From positions 2,976,001 through 3,040,000 of the forward strand of contig OZ242312.1 of the NCBI GenBank assembly GCA_965207805.1: a stretch of DNA of 64,000 bases, read 5' to 3'. The DNA is from Palauibacter sp965207805 (GTDB taxonomy: Bacteria; Gemmatimonadota; Gemmatimonadetes; Palauibacterales; Palauibacteraceae). Below the pieces are notes generated by a model. The model made no database searches. It was given only the letters and a program-made list of their open reading frames with translations, and was not told the DNA's origin. This document shows, piece after piece, positions 16,501 to 27,053 of this stretch (position 1 is the stretch's first letter; every line of letters begins with the position of its first letter). Made by a program: the position numbers and the translations under genes.

Positions 16501-17454
16501 TCACGCCCCGTCCGTTTTCACCCCCGGACGCGACCGCAGGTCCAGCCACGTATCGCTGATACCCATGACGAGGGCCGCACCCGCCGTCACCGGGTAGAGG
16601 ATCAGCGCCGCGAGTACCCACGCGCCGATCGCCCAGCCCGAGCTTAGCACGGAAGCCCCCAGCCACACGAGCACCGCAAGACCTCGAAGCAGATAGAGGC
16701 CGCCCATCACCGTCACCATGTTGCCGCCCGCGCGGTCCGCCCACGCCCCCACGGGGACGACCAGCAGCGCGAGCCCGAGCACGAGCACCCAGGCGAGGTG
16801 GTCGCCGAAGCGGAACTCCCGCAGCGGCGGGAGCGGTCTCCGTTCTCCCCGGACTCGTCCGAGTATGTAGCCGACCACGCCGAGGGCGGAGATCGAAGCG
16901 AGCGCGAGCATGGCCGGGTAGACGGCCTCCCACACGCTCACGATGCCGCGCACCGTCGCTTCCACCGACCGGCCGCCCCACGCGTTGAAGTCGTACGCGG
17001 CCAGCGCCTGGCTGAACTGCGCCGTGATCCGCCAGTCGAGGTCTGCCGGAAGCTCGGGTCGCAGCACGGCGAGGACCGCGATCGTGGCTCCCGCGATCGC
17101 GACCGCCCACAGCGAGCGGTCGAAGACTCCCCGGCCCGGCGCCAGTGCCGTGCTGAGAGCGAACCCGCCGGCCAGAAGCAGCGCCCAGCCGCGCTCCATG
17201 AACCACAGCGGCCCGGCCTCCTGAAACCCGAGCCCCGCTCCGGCCAGCAGCAGCAGCGCCAGGAAGGCCGAGCCGGACTGGGGCGGCTCGAAGGTCAGGA
17301 TCGCCACGGCCGCGGGTACGCCGACGATCGCCATGAGGCCGAGCGGCGACGAACTCAGCGGCGACAGCAGCATGACCAGCAGGAGGAGACCCGCGGCCGG
17401 CCAGAGACCGCTCCAGCGTTCCCTCAGCGGCCCCACGCCGGCAGTCGGCCCCAC
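16501..17454 (-). CDS. DUF2232-like polytopic membrane protein
   Basis: Integral membrane protein of unknown function. I start it at GTG 17454, just after the rpsR stop; an earlier start would overlap rpsR by ~90 bp. The 317 residues hold about eight hydrophobic helices, for example LLLLVMLLSPLSSSPLGLMA, LGLALLVVPVGAWA and AWVLAALILYPVTAGAALVM. DUF2232 (YybS-like) proteins often sit inside rpsF-rpsR-rplI operons, which is the main basis of the name. No catalytic motif is visible. Confidence 0.72.
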   Translation of the reverse strand: MGPTAGVGPLRERWSGLWPAAGLLLLVMLLSPLSSSPLGLMAIVGVPAAVAILTFEPPQSGSAFLALLLLAGAGLGFQEAGPLWFMERGWALLLAGGFALSTALAPGRGVFDRSLWAVAIAGATIAVLAVLRPELPADLDWRITAQFSQALAAYDFNAWGGRSVEATVRGIVSVWEAVYPAMLALASISALGVVGYILGRVRGERRPLPPLREFRFGDHLAWVLVLGLALLVVPVGAWADRAGGNMVTVMGGLYLLRGLAVLVWLGASVLSSGWAIGAWVLAALILYPVTAGAALVMGISDTWLDLRSRPGVKTDGA

Positions 17455-17465
17455 GCCGCGGCGGG

Positions 17466-17690
17466 CTAGTCGTGGTAGCCGCGGATGTACGGCAGTAGCG
17501 CCAGATACCTCGCCCGCTTGATCGCTACCGTCACCGCCCGCTGGTGCCGCGCGCACGACCCCGTGGCTCGCCGCGGGAGGATCTTGCCGCGATCCGAGAT
17601 GTAGCGGTCCAGCTCGCGTTCATCCTTGTAATCCACGCCGGGCTTCCGGCCCCCGGCCACACAGCACCGGCACGCCTTTCGAAATGCCAT
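17466..17690 (-). CDS. rpsR: 30S ribosomal protein bS18
   Basis: Small-subunit protein that binds next to bS6 on the platform. The 74 residues include the N-terminal CRCC cysteines of the zinc-type (C+) paralogue, YKDERELDRYISDRGKILPR, and the conserved C-terminal AVTVAIKRARYLALLPY. The start codon is directly adjacent to the rpsF stop. Keeping the cysteines suggests zinc is not routinely limiting for this organism. Confidence 0.97.
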   Translation of the reverse strand: MAFRKACRCCVAGGRKPGVDYKDERELDRYISDRGKILPRRATGSCARHQRAVTVAIKRARYLALLPYIRGYHD

Positions 17691-18395
17691 CTATTCCTCC
17701 TTCGCGTCGGCGGACTCTTCCGGATCCCCGGCGTCTGCTTCCTCGTCCGCCGGCGCCTCAGCTTCGGCTTCGGTTTCTTCGGCTTCGGCTTCCGTTTCTT
17801 CGGCTTCGGCTTCGGCTTCGGCGGAAGCGTCGTCGGCCGCTTCTTCGGCTTCGGCGTCGTCCGCCGCTTCTTCGGCCTCGTCCGTCTCCTCGGCGCCCTC
17901 CGTCTCCTCGGCCTCGTCCGTCGCCTCGGTTTCCTCGGTTTCGGACGCTTCCTCGGCGTCGGCTTCCTCCGCGTCGGCTTCTTCCGCGTCGGCCTCGTCC
18001 GCTTCGGCTCCGTCTGCGTCGGCTTCTTCCGCGGCGGGTTCTTCTGCCTCGGCTTCCTCCGCGGCGGCGGGGGGCGTCTCCGGCGCCGGGTCGGGAAGCG
18101 GCAGCGGGTGTTCCGCGATCACGATCAGGTACCGGAGGATGTCATCCTCAAGCTTCAGCACGCGCTCGAGCTCCCTGAGCGGATCAGGCTCCGAAGTGAA
18201 CTGGGCCACGACGTAGTAGCCGTTCGGCTGCTTCTTGATGGGGTAGGCGAGTTGACGCTTGCCCCAGTGGACCGAGGCGGTGATTTCGCCCGAACCGTCC
18301 GCCGTGATCGCGGCGTGGTAGCGCTCGAGCTTTGCCTCGATCTCCTCGGAGGTCAGGCTCGAACGGAAGATGTACACGATCTCGTAATCGCGCAT
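17691..18395 (-). CDS. rpsF: 30S ribosomal protein bS6 with ~135-residue acidic C-terminal tail
   Basis: bS6 pairs with bS18 in the 30S platform. Residues 1-98 are an ordinary bS6 (MRDYEIVYIFRSSLTSEEIE, WGKRQLAYPIKKQPNGYYVV). The remaining ~135 residues are almost only Ala, Glu, Asp and Thr in short repeats of the EADAEEADAEE and ETEAEAEE kind. Most bS6 proteins are 95-130 residues, and even species with Glu tails (E. coli RimK-modified) have only a short one. The tail would carry a very large negative charge. Transcription should start at the TTGACA promoter 105-132 bp upstream. Confidence 0.95.
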   Translation of the reverse strand: MRDYEIVYIFRSSLTSEEIEAKLERYHAAITADGSGEITASVHWGKRQLAYPIKKQPNGYYVVAQFTSEPDPLRELERVLKLEDDILRYLIVIAEHPLPLPDPAPETPPAAAEEAEAEEPAAEEADADGAEADEADAEEADAEEADAEEASETEETEATDEAEETEGAEETDEAEEAADDAEAEEAADDASAEAEAEAEETEAEAEETEAEAEAPADEEADAGDPEESADAKEE

Positions 18396-18493
18396 GAAGA
18401 ACTCCCTCGGTCTCGTCGGCCCCGACCCGCGCGGTCGGAGCAGGAGTCTGGATTGCCGGCCCGCCGGAGGGCGGCGAACCGGTATGTGAAAGC
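18396..18493 (-). promoter_or_regulatory. rpsF mRNA leader with GC-rich hairpin (possible bS6:bS18 autoregulatory site)
   Basis: The ~95-nt leader between the predicted start of transcription and the rpsF ATG carries a stable hairpin. CCGCC and GGCGG pair around a short loop, flanked by CCGG on both sides, at about 18453-18480. rpsF leaders in many phyla bind the bS6:bS18 complex through a bulged hairpin containing CCG. The match here is by position and general shape only. Confidence 0.35.
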
Positions 18494-18499
18494 GACACT

Positions 18500-18527
18500 A
18501 GACTAGGTCATGCCGCCCTGCTGTCAA
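18500..18527 (-). promoter_or_regulatory. Predicted sigma70-type promoter of the rpsF operon
   Basis: Minus strand: -35 TTGACA (18527-18522), 16-bp spacer, -10 TAGTCT (18505-18500). The -35 is a perfect consensus and sits right at the end of hppA. The same hexamer pair, with an 18-bp spacer, precedes prs. Confidence 0.55.
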
Positions 18528-18530
18528 GTT

Positions 18531-20678
<2,148 letters not shown>

Positions 20679-20706
20679 GTTTCCTGCTCCCTTGATCAGC
20701 GGGGGT

Positions 20707-21276
20707 TCACCCCGGACGGTTGAAGCGGTTCATCGCCGCTTCCGAGCCATGGTCCAGCCAGTACTCCACCGCTTCGGCGGCACGGGGGAAGGCGCCCAGC
20801 GCCCCCTCCTCCTCCGCCCGCGGCATGCGTGACAACACCCAGGCCGCCAGGTCGATGCGCTCGTCCGGCGGCCGTCCGACGCCGAGCCTGAGGCGGCCGT
20901 AGTCGTCGGAGCCGAGACTCGCCGATATCGAGGCGAGCCCGTTGTGTCCGCCCGGCGACCCCCTCGCCCGCAGGCGAAAGCGACCCGCCGGCAGCGCGAC
21001 ATCGTCCACGAGGACGAGCATGTCGGCCGCGGGGTCGAAGCGCCGGCGATCCAGCAGCGCCGCCAGCGCTTCGCCACTCAGATTCATGTACGTCCGCGGC
21101 TTGTGGATCTCGACGCCGGGGCGCGCGGCCGCGATCGTCCACGCGGTGGGGCCGTCCACGCGAAAGGGGCCTCCGCCCCAGCGGCGCGCCAGGCGGTCGG
21201 CGAGCCACCAGCCGATGTTGTGCCGCGTGTCCCGGTACTTCGCGCCGGGATTCCCCAGAGCCAGCAGCAGCCGCAC
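20707..21276 (-). CDS. pth: Peptidyl-tRNA hydrolase
   Basis: Recycles peptidyl-tRNA dropped from ribosomes. The 189 residues contain the N-terminal LLLALGNPGAKYRDTRHNIG with the catalytic histidine (NIG-preceding H), KPRTYMNLSGEAL with the second Asn site, DDVALPAGRFRLRARGSPGG, and HNGLASI. Start is GTG 21276. It sits 33 bp downstream of rplY; the rplY-pth pair is common in bacteria and supports both calls. Confidence 0.96.
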   Translation of the reverse strand: MRLLLALGNPGAKYRDTRHNIGWWLADRLARRWGGGPFRVDGPTAWTIAAARPGVEIHKPRTYMNLSGEALAALLDRRRFDPAADMLVLVDDVALPAGRFRLRARGSPGGHNGLASISASLGSDDYGRLRLGVGRPPDERIDLAAWVLSRMPRAEEEGALGAFPRAAEAVEYWLDHGSEAAMNRFNRPG

Positions 21277-21309
21277 GGTCCCCCGCGAATCGGTCCTTGG
21301 CCGGTCGCC

Positions 21310-21969
21310 TCAGCCCTCCTCCGCCTCGGCCTCCGGGGCCTCGGCTTCGGCCTCGGCTTCGCCCTCTTCCAGTTCCTCGACTTCTTCCTCTTCCTCCTCG
21401 ACCTCCTCCACGGCAGGCGGCACGACGGTGCAGATCGTCACCGTATCGTCGTCGAGGACCTCGACCTCGCCCGTATCCACGTCCGAGACATGAAGCGAAT
21501 CGCCGATCTCGAGCGCCGAAACGTCGATCGTGAACTCGGCCGGAATCTCGTTCGGCAGACACTCGACTTCGATTTCGTGCCGGAGCTGCTGAAGGATCCC
21601 GCCCACTTCCACGCCGGCGGGCGTCTCGAGAAGGTGGAGCGGAACCGCCACGCGGATCTTCACGTCCGCGCGGATCTCGAAGAAGTCCACGTGCAGAAGC
21701 TGAGGCCGATACGGGTGGCGCTGTATCTCGCGGATCAGGACCGGGCGCGGCTCGCCGCCGTCGACCTCGAGGTCGATCACCGTCGTGGCCGCGTGGATCC
21801 GGCTCAGGAGGCGCGTAAGCTCGTGCGTGTCCAGCGCCAGCGACTCGGCCTCATCCCGGCGCCCGTACACGACCGCGGGCAACTGGCCGCTGCGGCGAAG
21901 CTGCCGCGCGGCGCCCTTTCCGGACGTGGTCCGCGTCCGCGCCGTGAGTGTGGCGGATTCGTTCGTCAT
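21310..21969 (-). CDS. rplY: 50S ribosomal protein bL25 (CTC/TL5 type) with acidic tail
   Basis: Binds 5S rRNA. The 219 residues comprise the 5S-binding domain (ARTRTTSGKGAARQLRRSGQ, LPAVVYG) and the TL5/CTC C-terminal beta domain (VPLHLLETPAGVEVGGILQQ, EVECLPNEIPAEFTIDVSAL). A final ~33-residue Glu/Ala tail follows. General-stress CTC proteins share this two-domain form. The tail composition resembles that of bS6 in the same region. It overlaps nothing and lies 10 bp after prs. Confidence 0.95.
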   Translation of the reverse strand: MTNESATLTARTRTTSGKGAARQLRRSGQLPAVVYGRRDEAESLALDTHELTRLLSRIHAATTVIDLEVDGGEPRPVLIREIQRHPYRPQLLHVDFFEIRADVKIRVAVPLHLLETPAGVEVGGILQQLRHEIEVECLPNEIPAEFTIDVSALEIGDSLHVSDVDTGEVEVLDDDTVTICTVVPPAVEEVEEEEEEVEELEEGEAEAEAEAPEAEAEEG

Positions 21970-21979
21970 CTTTGCTCTC

Positions 21980-22945
21980 TTACTTGAACAGTTTGCTCAC
22001 GGAGGTGTTCTCGTGCGTGCTCTCGATGGCCTGCGCGAGCAGGCTCGCCACCGATAGCACGGTCAGGTTCGGGAGCGCTTCCTGAACTCCCGGGGCGAGC
22101 GGCACGGTGTCCGTCACCGTGATCTCCTTCACGTCGGCCGACGCGATGCGCTCCACCGCCGGCCCCGAGAAGAGGGGGTGCGTGGCCAGGACATAGATGT
22201 CCAGAGCGCCGCGCTCCTTCAGCACCTCGATCGCCGATACCATCGTCCCGGCCGTGTCGATCATGTCGTCGGGCACGATGCAGTGCTTCCCTTCGACTTC
22301 ACCCACGATGTTCGAGACCTCCGCCTCGTTCGGGGCCGGACGCCGCTTGTCGATGATCGCGAGGTCTCCGCCGAGGCGCCGGGCGTAGCCGCGCGCCATC
22401 TTCGCCGCGCTCACGTCCGTCGCGACGACGACCAGGTTGTCCAGCTTCTTCATCTCGTAGTAGCGCCGGAAGACGGGGGCCGCGTACAGGTGATCCACGG
22501 GGATGTCGAAGAAGCCCTGGATCTGGTGCTGGTGGAAGTCGATCGAGAGGACGCGGTCCGCGCCGGCGGCCGTCATCAGGTTCGCGAGCAGCTTCGCCGC
22601 GATCGACACGCGCGGCTGATCCTTCCGGTCGGAGCGCCCGTACCCGTAGTAGGGGACGACCGCCGTGACCCTCGCCGCCGAGGCGCGCTTCGCCGCGTCG
22701 AGCAGGATCAGGAGTTCGAGCACGTTCTCCGCCGGCGGATTCGTGGGCTGGATGAGGAAGACGTCGCGCCCGCGCACGTTCTCGTCGATGCGCACGAAGA
22801 TCTCGCCGTCGGCGAACCGCTTGATCGTGACGTCGCACAGCCGCTCTCCGAGCACGTCGGCGATCCCCTGCGCGAGGGCGGGATTCGCCGTACCCGAAAG
22901 CAGCATGATCGGACTCGTATGGAACGAGAAGTCCGTGGTGTCCAT
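21980..22945 (-). CDS. prs: Ribose-phosphate pyrophosphokinase (PRPP synthetase)
   Basis: Makes PRPP for nucleotides, His and Trp. I choose ATG 22945 (MDTTDFSFHTSPIMLLSG...), giving 321 residues. Many homologues begin at the later MLLSG. Motifs include the ATP-site segment RVSIAAKLLANLM, the divalent-cation site VLSIDFHQHQIQGFF, and the PRPP-binding loop IVPDDMIDTAGTM. It heads the prs-rplY-pth-hppA group. A promoter-like pair lies 147-176 bp upstream, leaving a ~140-nt untranslated leader with no gene. Confidence 0.96.
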   Translation of the reverse strand: MDTTDFSFHTSPIMLLSGTANPALAQGIADVLGERLCDVTIKRFADGEIFVRIDENVRGRDVFLIQPTNPPAENVLELLILLDAAKRASAARVTAVVPYYGYGRSDRKDQPRVSIAAKLLANLMTAAGADRVLSIDFHQHQIQGFFDIPVDHLYAAPVFRRYYEMKKLDNLVVVATDVSAAKMARGYARRLGGDLAIIDKRRPAPNEAEVSNIVGEVEGKHCIVPDDMIDTAGTMVSAIEVLKERGALDIYVLATHPLFSGPAVERIASADVKEITVTDTVPLAPGVQEALPNLTVLSVASLLAQAIESTHENTSVSKLFK

Positions 22946-23091
22946 GCGTGTCGACTGGCTCGCTGGTCTGGTTCCGGCGCTCGTCGCTCCCCGCGCGTTG
23001 CCGCCCGCGGAGGTCCTGCCGGAATGGAGAGAAACTGTGTGGGTCCCGAACCCGTGTGCCGCGGGGCCGAACCCAGCGGCGACAGCGGCCC

Positions 23092-23121
23092 AGACTATCG
23101 ATTCACGCGGGTTTTTGTCAA
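23092..23121 (-). promoter_or_regulatory. Predicted sigma70-type promoter of prs
   Basis: Minus strand: -35 TTGACA (23121-23116), 18-bp spacer, -10 TAGTCT (23097-23092). The -35 overlaps the stop codon of the mscS-like gene. Both hexamers are identical to those before rpsF. Confidence 0.55.
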
Positions 23122-24170
23122 CGAGTCGCGGGAATCGTGTACACGACCTGCGTCGGGTACGCGAACTCGACGCCGTGGCGGTCGAACCGTTCGTGGATCG
23201 CGAGCAGCATCGCCTGCTTCGCATCCATGAAACGGGCGTACTCGGGGACGGTCATGTAGAAGATGGTGTCGAACTCGATCGCGGAGTCCGCGAAGCCCGA
23301 CAGGTGGCAGCGGTCGAAGCGGGTCTCGTCCTGCGCCGCCACGATCTCCTCGATCCAGCCGGGGATCTGCGCCAGGAGGTCGCGCGGCGTGTCGTAGGTC
23401 ACGCCGATCTTCAGCGCCCCGCGCCGGTCCTCCATGCGCCCGAGGTTCCGGATCCGGGTGTTGATCACGTCGCTGTTTCCGAGGATGAGTTGCTCGCCTC
23501 CGAGGCTCCGCAGCCGGGTCGTCTTGAGGCCGATGTGCTCCACCGACCCCTGGAACTCGCCGATGACGAGGAAGTCGCCGATGACGAAGGGTTTGTCGAG
23601 GATGATGGAGAGCGACGCGAGCAGATCTCCGAGGACGTTCTGGGCCGCGAGGGCGACGGCGATGCCTCCGATGCCGAGGCCCGCGAGCAGGGCCGCGACT
23701 TCGACCCCGAGGTTGTCGAGGATGAGGAGGAGGACGACGGACCACACGGCGAGCCGGCCCACGAAGGAGAGCGCGCCGACCATGGTCACGGCCTCCGCAT
23801 CCTCGCCCGCGGTCGCATCCACGAAGCGCCGCACCCAGAAGGCGATCGCGGCGCTCGACCAGATGCCGCCCTGGACGACGACGGCGATGACCGCGGCGCG
23901 GCGAATCACGAGCGCCACGACAGGATCGAGTTCGAGCACGAGCGAGGCGGCGAAGAGCCCCACGAAGAGGATGAGGGCGAACTTCGTCTCGCCGAGCACA
24001 GCGGCGACGAGATCGTCGATCGAGGTCCGCGTCTGGCTCGCGAAGCGCGCGAACGCCCGCAGCGCGTAGCGTTCGAGCAGCCACAGCGCGAGCGTCGTGA
24101 CGGCATAGATGCCGGCGGCGATCAGCCAGGCCGAAAGCGTGTTTCCGTAGATCGTCTGGTCCAGGCCCAT
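23118..24170 (-). CDS. MscS-family mechanosensitive ion channel
   Basis: Small-conductance channel that opens on hypo-osmotic shock. The 350 residues have about four to five membrane helices. The last is the pore-lining, Gly/Ala-rich TM3 (VAALLAGLGIGGIAVALAAQ) followed by NVLGDLLASLSIILDKPFVI, the junction to the beta domain. The C-terminal part has the GSVEHIGLKTTRLRSLGGEQ beta-domain signature and a ferredoxin-like end. It is longer than E. coli MscS (286) because of extra N-terminal helices. It lies 16 bp downstream of the DUF255 gene. Confidence 0.93.
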   Translation of the reverse strand: MGLDQTIYGNTLSAWLIAAGIYAVTTLALWLLERYALRAFARFASQTRTSIDDLVAAVLGETKFALILFVGLFAASLVLELDPVVALVIRRAAVIAVVVQGGIWSSAAIAFWVRRFVDATAGEDAEAVTMVGALSFVGRLAVWSVVLLLILDNLGVEVAALLAGLGIGGIAVALAAQNVLGDLLASLSIILDKPFVIGDFLVIGEFQGSVEHIGLKTTRLRSLGGEQLILGNSDVINTRIRNLGRMEDRRGALKIGVTYDTPRDLLAQIPGWIEEIVAAQDETRFDRCHLSGFADSAIEFDTIFYMTVPEYARFMDAKQAMLLAIHERFDRHGVEFAYPTQVVYTIPATR

Positions 24171-24186
24171 GCCTCGAACTCCAGTG

Positions 24187-26349
24187 TCAGGCGAGTTGCC
24201 GCATCATTTCGGCGATGTCGGTCGTCGGACGGCGGCACGTGAAGTCGGTGCAAACGTATGCCGTCGCCTGTCCGTCCAGGAGGTCGTGGGGAGCGGTGAA
24301 GGGCGCGATCTCCGCGAGCGCGTCCGCCGCGGGTCCGCCGGGCGCTTCGGGCGCGTCGGACGGGCCGCCCGCCGGCTTGAAGAGGATGGCCGTGCGGGGC
24401 GCGTAGCGGCCGGCGAGCGCCGCCAGCATGCGCCGCGCGCCGGACTCGTCGGGGTCGCCCGTCACGACGACTTCCTGCGCCGGGCCCAGCGCGAGGTCGA
24501 GCGCGACGAGCGACATCGTGTGCGCGGAGGGGGCGCCGCCGACGGGGCCGGCGAGCGCGTGCCGCAGCGCCTCCGCCCGGTCCAGGAGTTCGAGATCGCC
24601 GGTGAGCCGGCCGAGCCGGAGGAGGACGTACCACGTCGTCGCGTTGGCCGAGGGCGTAGCCCCGTCGTACAGCTCCTTCTGCCGGACGGGCACGTCGCGC
24701 TGCGCCGCGTCCACGTTGAACACGCCGAGCCGGTCGGGGTCCCAGAAGCGCTCCAGGAGCGCGTCGAGCAACTCGCGCGCCGTCCGGAGCCAGCGCGGGT
24801 CGAACGTGGCCCCGTACAGCTCGATGAGTCCCCAGCTGAGGCAGGCGTGGTCCGCCGCGCCCGCGGGGATGGCCGCGTCCCCGTCCCGGTAGCGGTGGAG
24901 CAGTCGTCCCTCGCCGTCGCGCAGCCGCTCGAGGATGAAGTCCGCCGCCCGCGCCGCCGCCTCGACGAGCGACTCGTCACCGAATGCGAGGCCGCTCCGC
25001 GCCAGCGCCGCGATCATGAGCCCGTTCCAGTCCGTCAGGATCTTGTCGTCGAGCAGCGGGCGCTCCCGCGTCGCGCGCTTCTCGAACAGGACGCGCCGGG
25101 CCCGCTCCAGCCGTGCCTCGACGGCCGCGGCATCGGCGGCGCCCGCTTCCGCGCCGAGCGCGGCGGCGATTTCGGCGGGCGTTTCCCCCAGGTGGAGGAT
25201 GTTCTCGCCGGTCCGGAGTCCCGACGCCTCGTCGGCGAAGTTGCCGCGCGCCTCGACCCGGAAGGCGCGCCGCGCCAGCCCGGCCGCGTCCTCCCCGAGC
25301 GCCTCCGACAGCACTTCGTCGAACTCTTCCCGTGTCCACACGTAGAACGCCCCTTCGCGCCCCTCGCTGTCCGCGTCCTCCGCGGAATAGAAGCCGCCCT
25401 CCGCGTCCGTGAGGTCGCGCGCCACGTACTCGTAGATCTCGAGGGCCACCCGCCGGTGCGCGTCGTCGCCCGTCAGCTGCCACAGCTCCGTGTACGCCAT
25501 GGCGAGCAGCGCCTGGTCGTACAGCATCTTCTCGAAGTGCGGGACGAGCCAGCGGGCGTCCGTGGAGTAGCGGTGGAAGCCGTACCCGACGTGGTCGAAG
25601 ATCCCTCCCCGCCTCATCGAGACGAGCGTCTTCTCCACCATCTCCACGCCCCGCCGGTCACCGGCGCGATCGCTCCAGCGCAGGAGGAAGAGGAGTTGGT
25701 GGGGCGCCGGAAACTTCGGAGCCCGGGAGAACCCTCCCTGGTGGGGGTCGAAGCGGGCGTGCAGATCGCCGAAGCCGCTGCGGAGCGCCTCCTCGTCGAG
25801 CGCGCCCTCCACCGAACCCAGCCCGCGCACCTCGACCTCCCGGATGGCCGCCAACGCCGAGGCCCCCGCCGCCTCGGCATCCGCCCGCCGTTCTCGCCAC
25901 ACAGACGCGAGCCGCGGCAGCAGGTCGAGCATCCCCGCCCGCCCGGCCACGCTCTCGCGCGGGAAGTAGGTGCCGGCGAAGAAGGGCTGCTTGTCCGGCG
26001 TCATCACGATCGTGAGCGGCCAACCCCCCTGCCCCGTCATGAGCTGGCACGCCGTCATGTAGACGCCGTCGATGTCGGGCCGTTCCTCGCGGTCCACCTT
26101 GATCGACACGAAGTCCCGGTTGAGGAGCGCGGCGACATCCTCATCCTCGAAGGACTCGTGCTCCATGACGTGGCACCAGTGGCAGGTCGCGTAGCCGATG
26201 GAGAGGAAGATCGGACGGTCTTCGGCCCGGGCGCGCGCGAAGGCCTCCTCCCCCCACGGAAGCCAGTCCACGGGATTGAAGGCGTGCTGGAGAAGGTAGG
26301 GACTCTTCTCCCGCGCGAGCCGGTTGGGCCGGGGGCCGGAATCAGACAT
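24187..26349 (-). CDS. DUF255 / thioredoxin-like domain protein (YyaL, spermatogenesis-associated protein 20 family)
   Basis: The family joins a thioredoxin-like domain to an alpha/alpha-barrel related to six-hairpin glycosidases; its reaction is not known. The 720 residues begin with NRLAREKSPYLLQHAFNPVD, then the signature FLSIGYATCHWCHVMEHESF with cysteines 56 and 59, then WPLTIVMTPDKQPFFAGTYF. Later family blocks are seen, such as GGIFDHVGYGFHRYSTDARW and MLYDQALLA. Length is normal. The start ATG 26349 lies about 30 bp downstream of the tRNA-Gln gene. Confidence 0.94.
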   Translation of the reverse strand: MSDSGPRPNRLAREKSPYLLQHAFNPVDWLPWGEEAFARARAEDRPIFLSIGYATCHWCHVMEHESFEDEDVAALLNRDFVSIKVDREERPDIDGVYMTACQLMTGQGGWPLTIVMTPDKQPFFAGTYFPRESVAGRAGMLDLLPRLASVWRERRADAEAAGASALAAIREVEVRGLGSVEGALDEEALRSGFGDLHARFDPHQGGFSRAPKFPAPHQLLFLLRWSDRAGDRRGVEMVEKTLVSMRRGGIFDHVGYGFHRYSTDARWLVPHFEKMLYDQALLAMAYTELWQLTGDDAHRRVALEIYEYVARDLTDAEGGFYSAEDADSEGREGAFYVWTREEFDEVLSEALGEDAAGLARRAFRVEARGNFADEASGLRTGENILHLGETPAEIAAALGAEAGAADAAAVEARLERARRVLFEKRATRERPLLDDKILTDWNGLMIAALARSGLAFGDESLVEAAARAADFILERLRDGEGRLLHRYRDGDAAIPAGAADHACLSWGLIELYGATFDPRWLRTARELLDALLERFWDPDRLGVFNVDAAQRDVPVRQKELYDGATPSANATTWYVLLRLGRLTGDLELLDRAEALRHALAGPVGGAPSAHTMSLVALDLALGPAQEVVVTGDPDESGARRMLAALAGRYAPRTAILFKPAGGPSDAPEAPGGPAADALAEIAPFTAPHDLLDGQATAYVCTDFTCRRPTTDIAEMMRQLA

Positions 26350-26379
26350 GGGAATTATGCATGGAAATCAAGCATGGGA

Positions 26380-26450
26380 TTGGCCCCCCAGGGGTCGAAC
26401 CTGGATCATCGGCTCCAAAGGCCGGTGTCTTGCCATTAGACGAGGGGCCA
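26380..26450 (-). tRNA. tRNA-Gln (TTG anticodon)
   Basis: Cloverleaf on the minus strand: acceptor TGGCCCC pairs with GGGGCCA, then discriminator A. The D arm is GTCT/AGAC, the T arm CCAGG-TTCGACC-CCTGG, and the anticodon loop CTTTGGA, giving TTG at 26418-26416. The 27-43 pair is C-A, a single mismatch at the end of the anticodon stem. CCA is not encoded. Confidence 0.95.
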
Positions 26451-26485
26451 GAAGCGCCGAAGATGGCGCGCTCCGGCCGGCGGCG

Positions 26486-26794
26486 TCAAACCGCGCCGGC
26501 GCGCCTGATGGGCCTCGGATGGGGACCTATACGGGGCGTATAGCGTCGGGCACCGTTCCCGTCCGGCGTGAAACCGATGGGTCTCCGCTGGAAGGATTCA
26601 ACGACCTCGACGATGTGGGCTAGCTTATCGTCCTGGGCCTTGAAGCGGCGGTCTACGTATTCGCGGTGGCTTGCGAAGATCTCGCGCAAACCGACGAACT
26701 CTTGGCGGAGATTGATCGAGTAGTTCTCGATCTTGGTGTCGAGCGCCTGGATCGCGACGATGATCGCGTCAAGCTGCCCGTTTGGGTCGGTCAT
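26486..26794 (-). CDS. Small hypothetical protein, helical
   Basis: No family recognised. The 102 residues start at ATG 26794, with GGGAGAA about 12 nt upstream that belongs to a tandem 25-bp repeat. The first ~70 residues look helical and amphipathic (LDAIIVAIQALDTKIENYSI, FKAQDDKLAHIVEVVESFQR). The last 30 are Pro/Arg-rich and may be non-native. Base composition is lower in GC than the neighbours. It lies between the tRNA and ispE, a spot typical for small acquired genes. Confidence 0.5.
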   Translation of the reverse strand: MTDPNGQLDAIIVAIQALDTKIENYSINLRQEFVGLREIFASHREYVDRRFKAQDDKLAHIVEVVESFQRRPIGFTPDGNGARRYTPRIGPHPRPIRRAGAV

Positions 26795-26804
26795 GGCGGT
26801 GAGG

Positions 26805-26854
26805 TTCTCCCTGTCAGTGGACCACTAATTTCTCCCTGTCAGTGGACCACTAAT
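26805..26854. repeat. Perfect tandem duplication of a 25-bp unit
   Basis: The unit TTCTCCCTGTCAGTGGACCA plus CTAAT occurs at 26805-26829 and 26830-26854. Each copy contains the near-palindrome AGTGG-A-CCACT. Adjacent short direct repeats of this kind are typical of operator sites or of insertion-sequence ends. The ~200 bp from 26855 to the ispE stop hold no gene; a small perfect hairpin (GCGTCT/AGACGC) is at 26891-26908. Confidence 0.7.
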
Positions 26855-27053
26855 CTAGGCGGTCCCGCGCCCCCGATAAACAAATCGCTGGCGTCTTTGC
26901 CCAGACGCTCTTCGATCCGGGCTCATGGAATCAGTCTAGCGGTGTCTCGAGCTACGGGCAGCCCCACGGTGTCCCGTTCGGGGCAGCGAATACCCAAGAC
27001 TACGACCAACGATCAACGAACCCTCAACGAGCTGCAACGGTCCAGGCTTGGCC

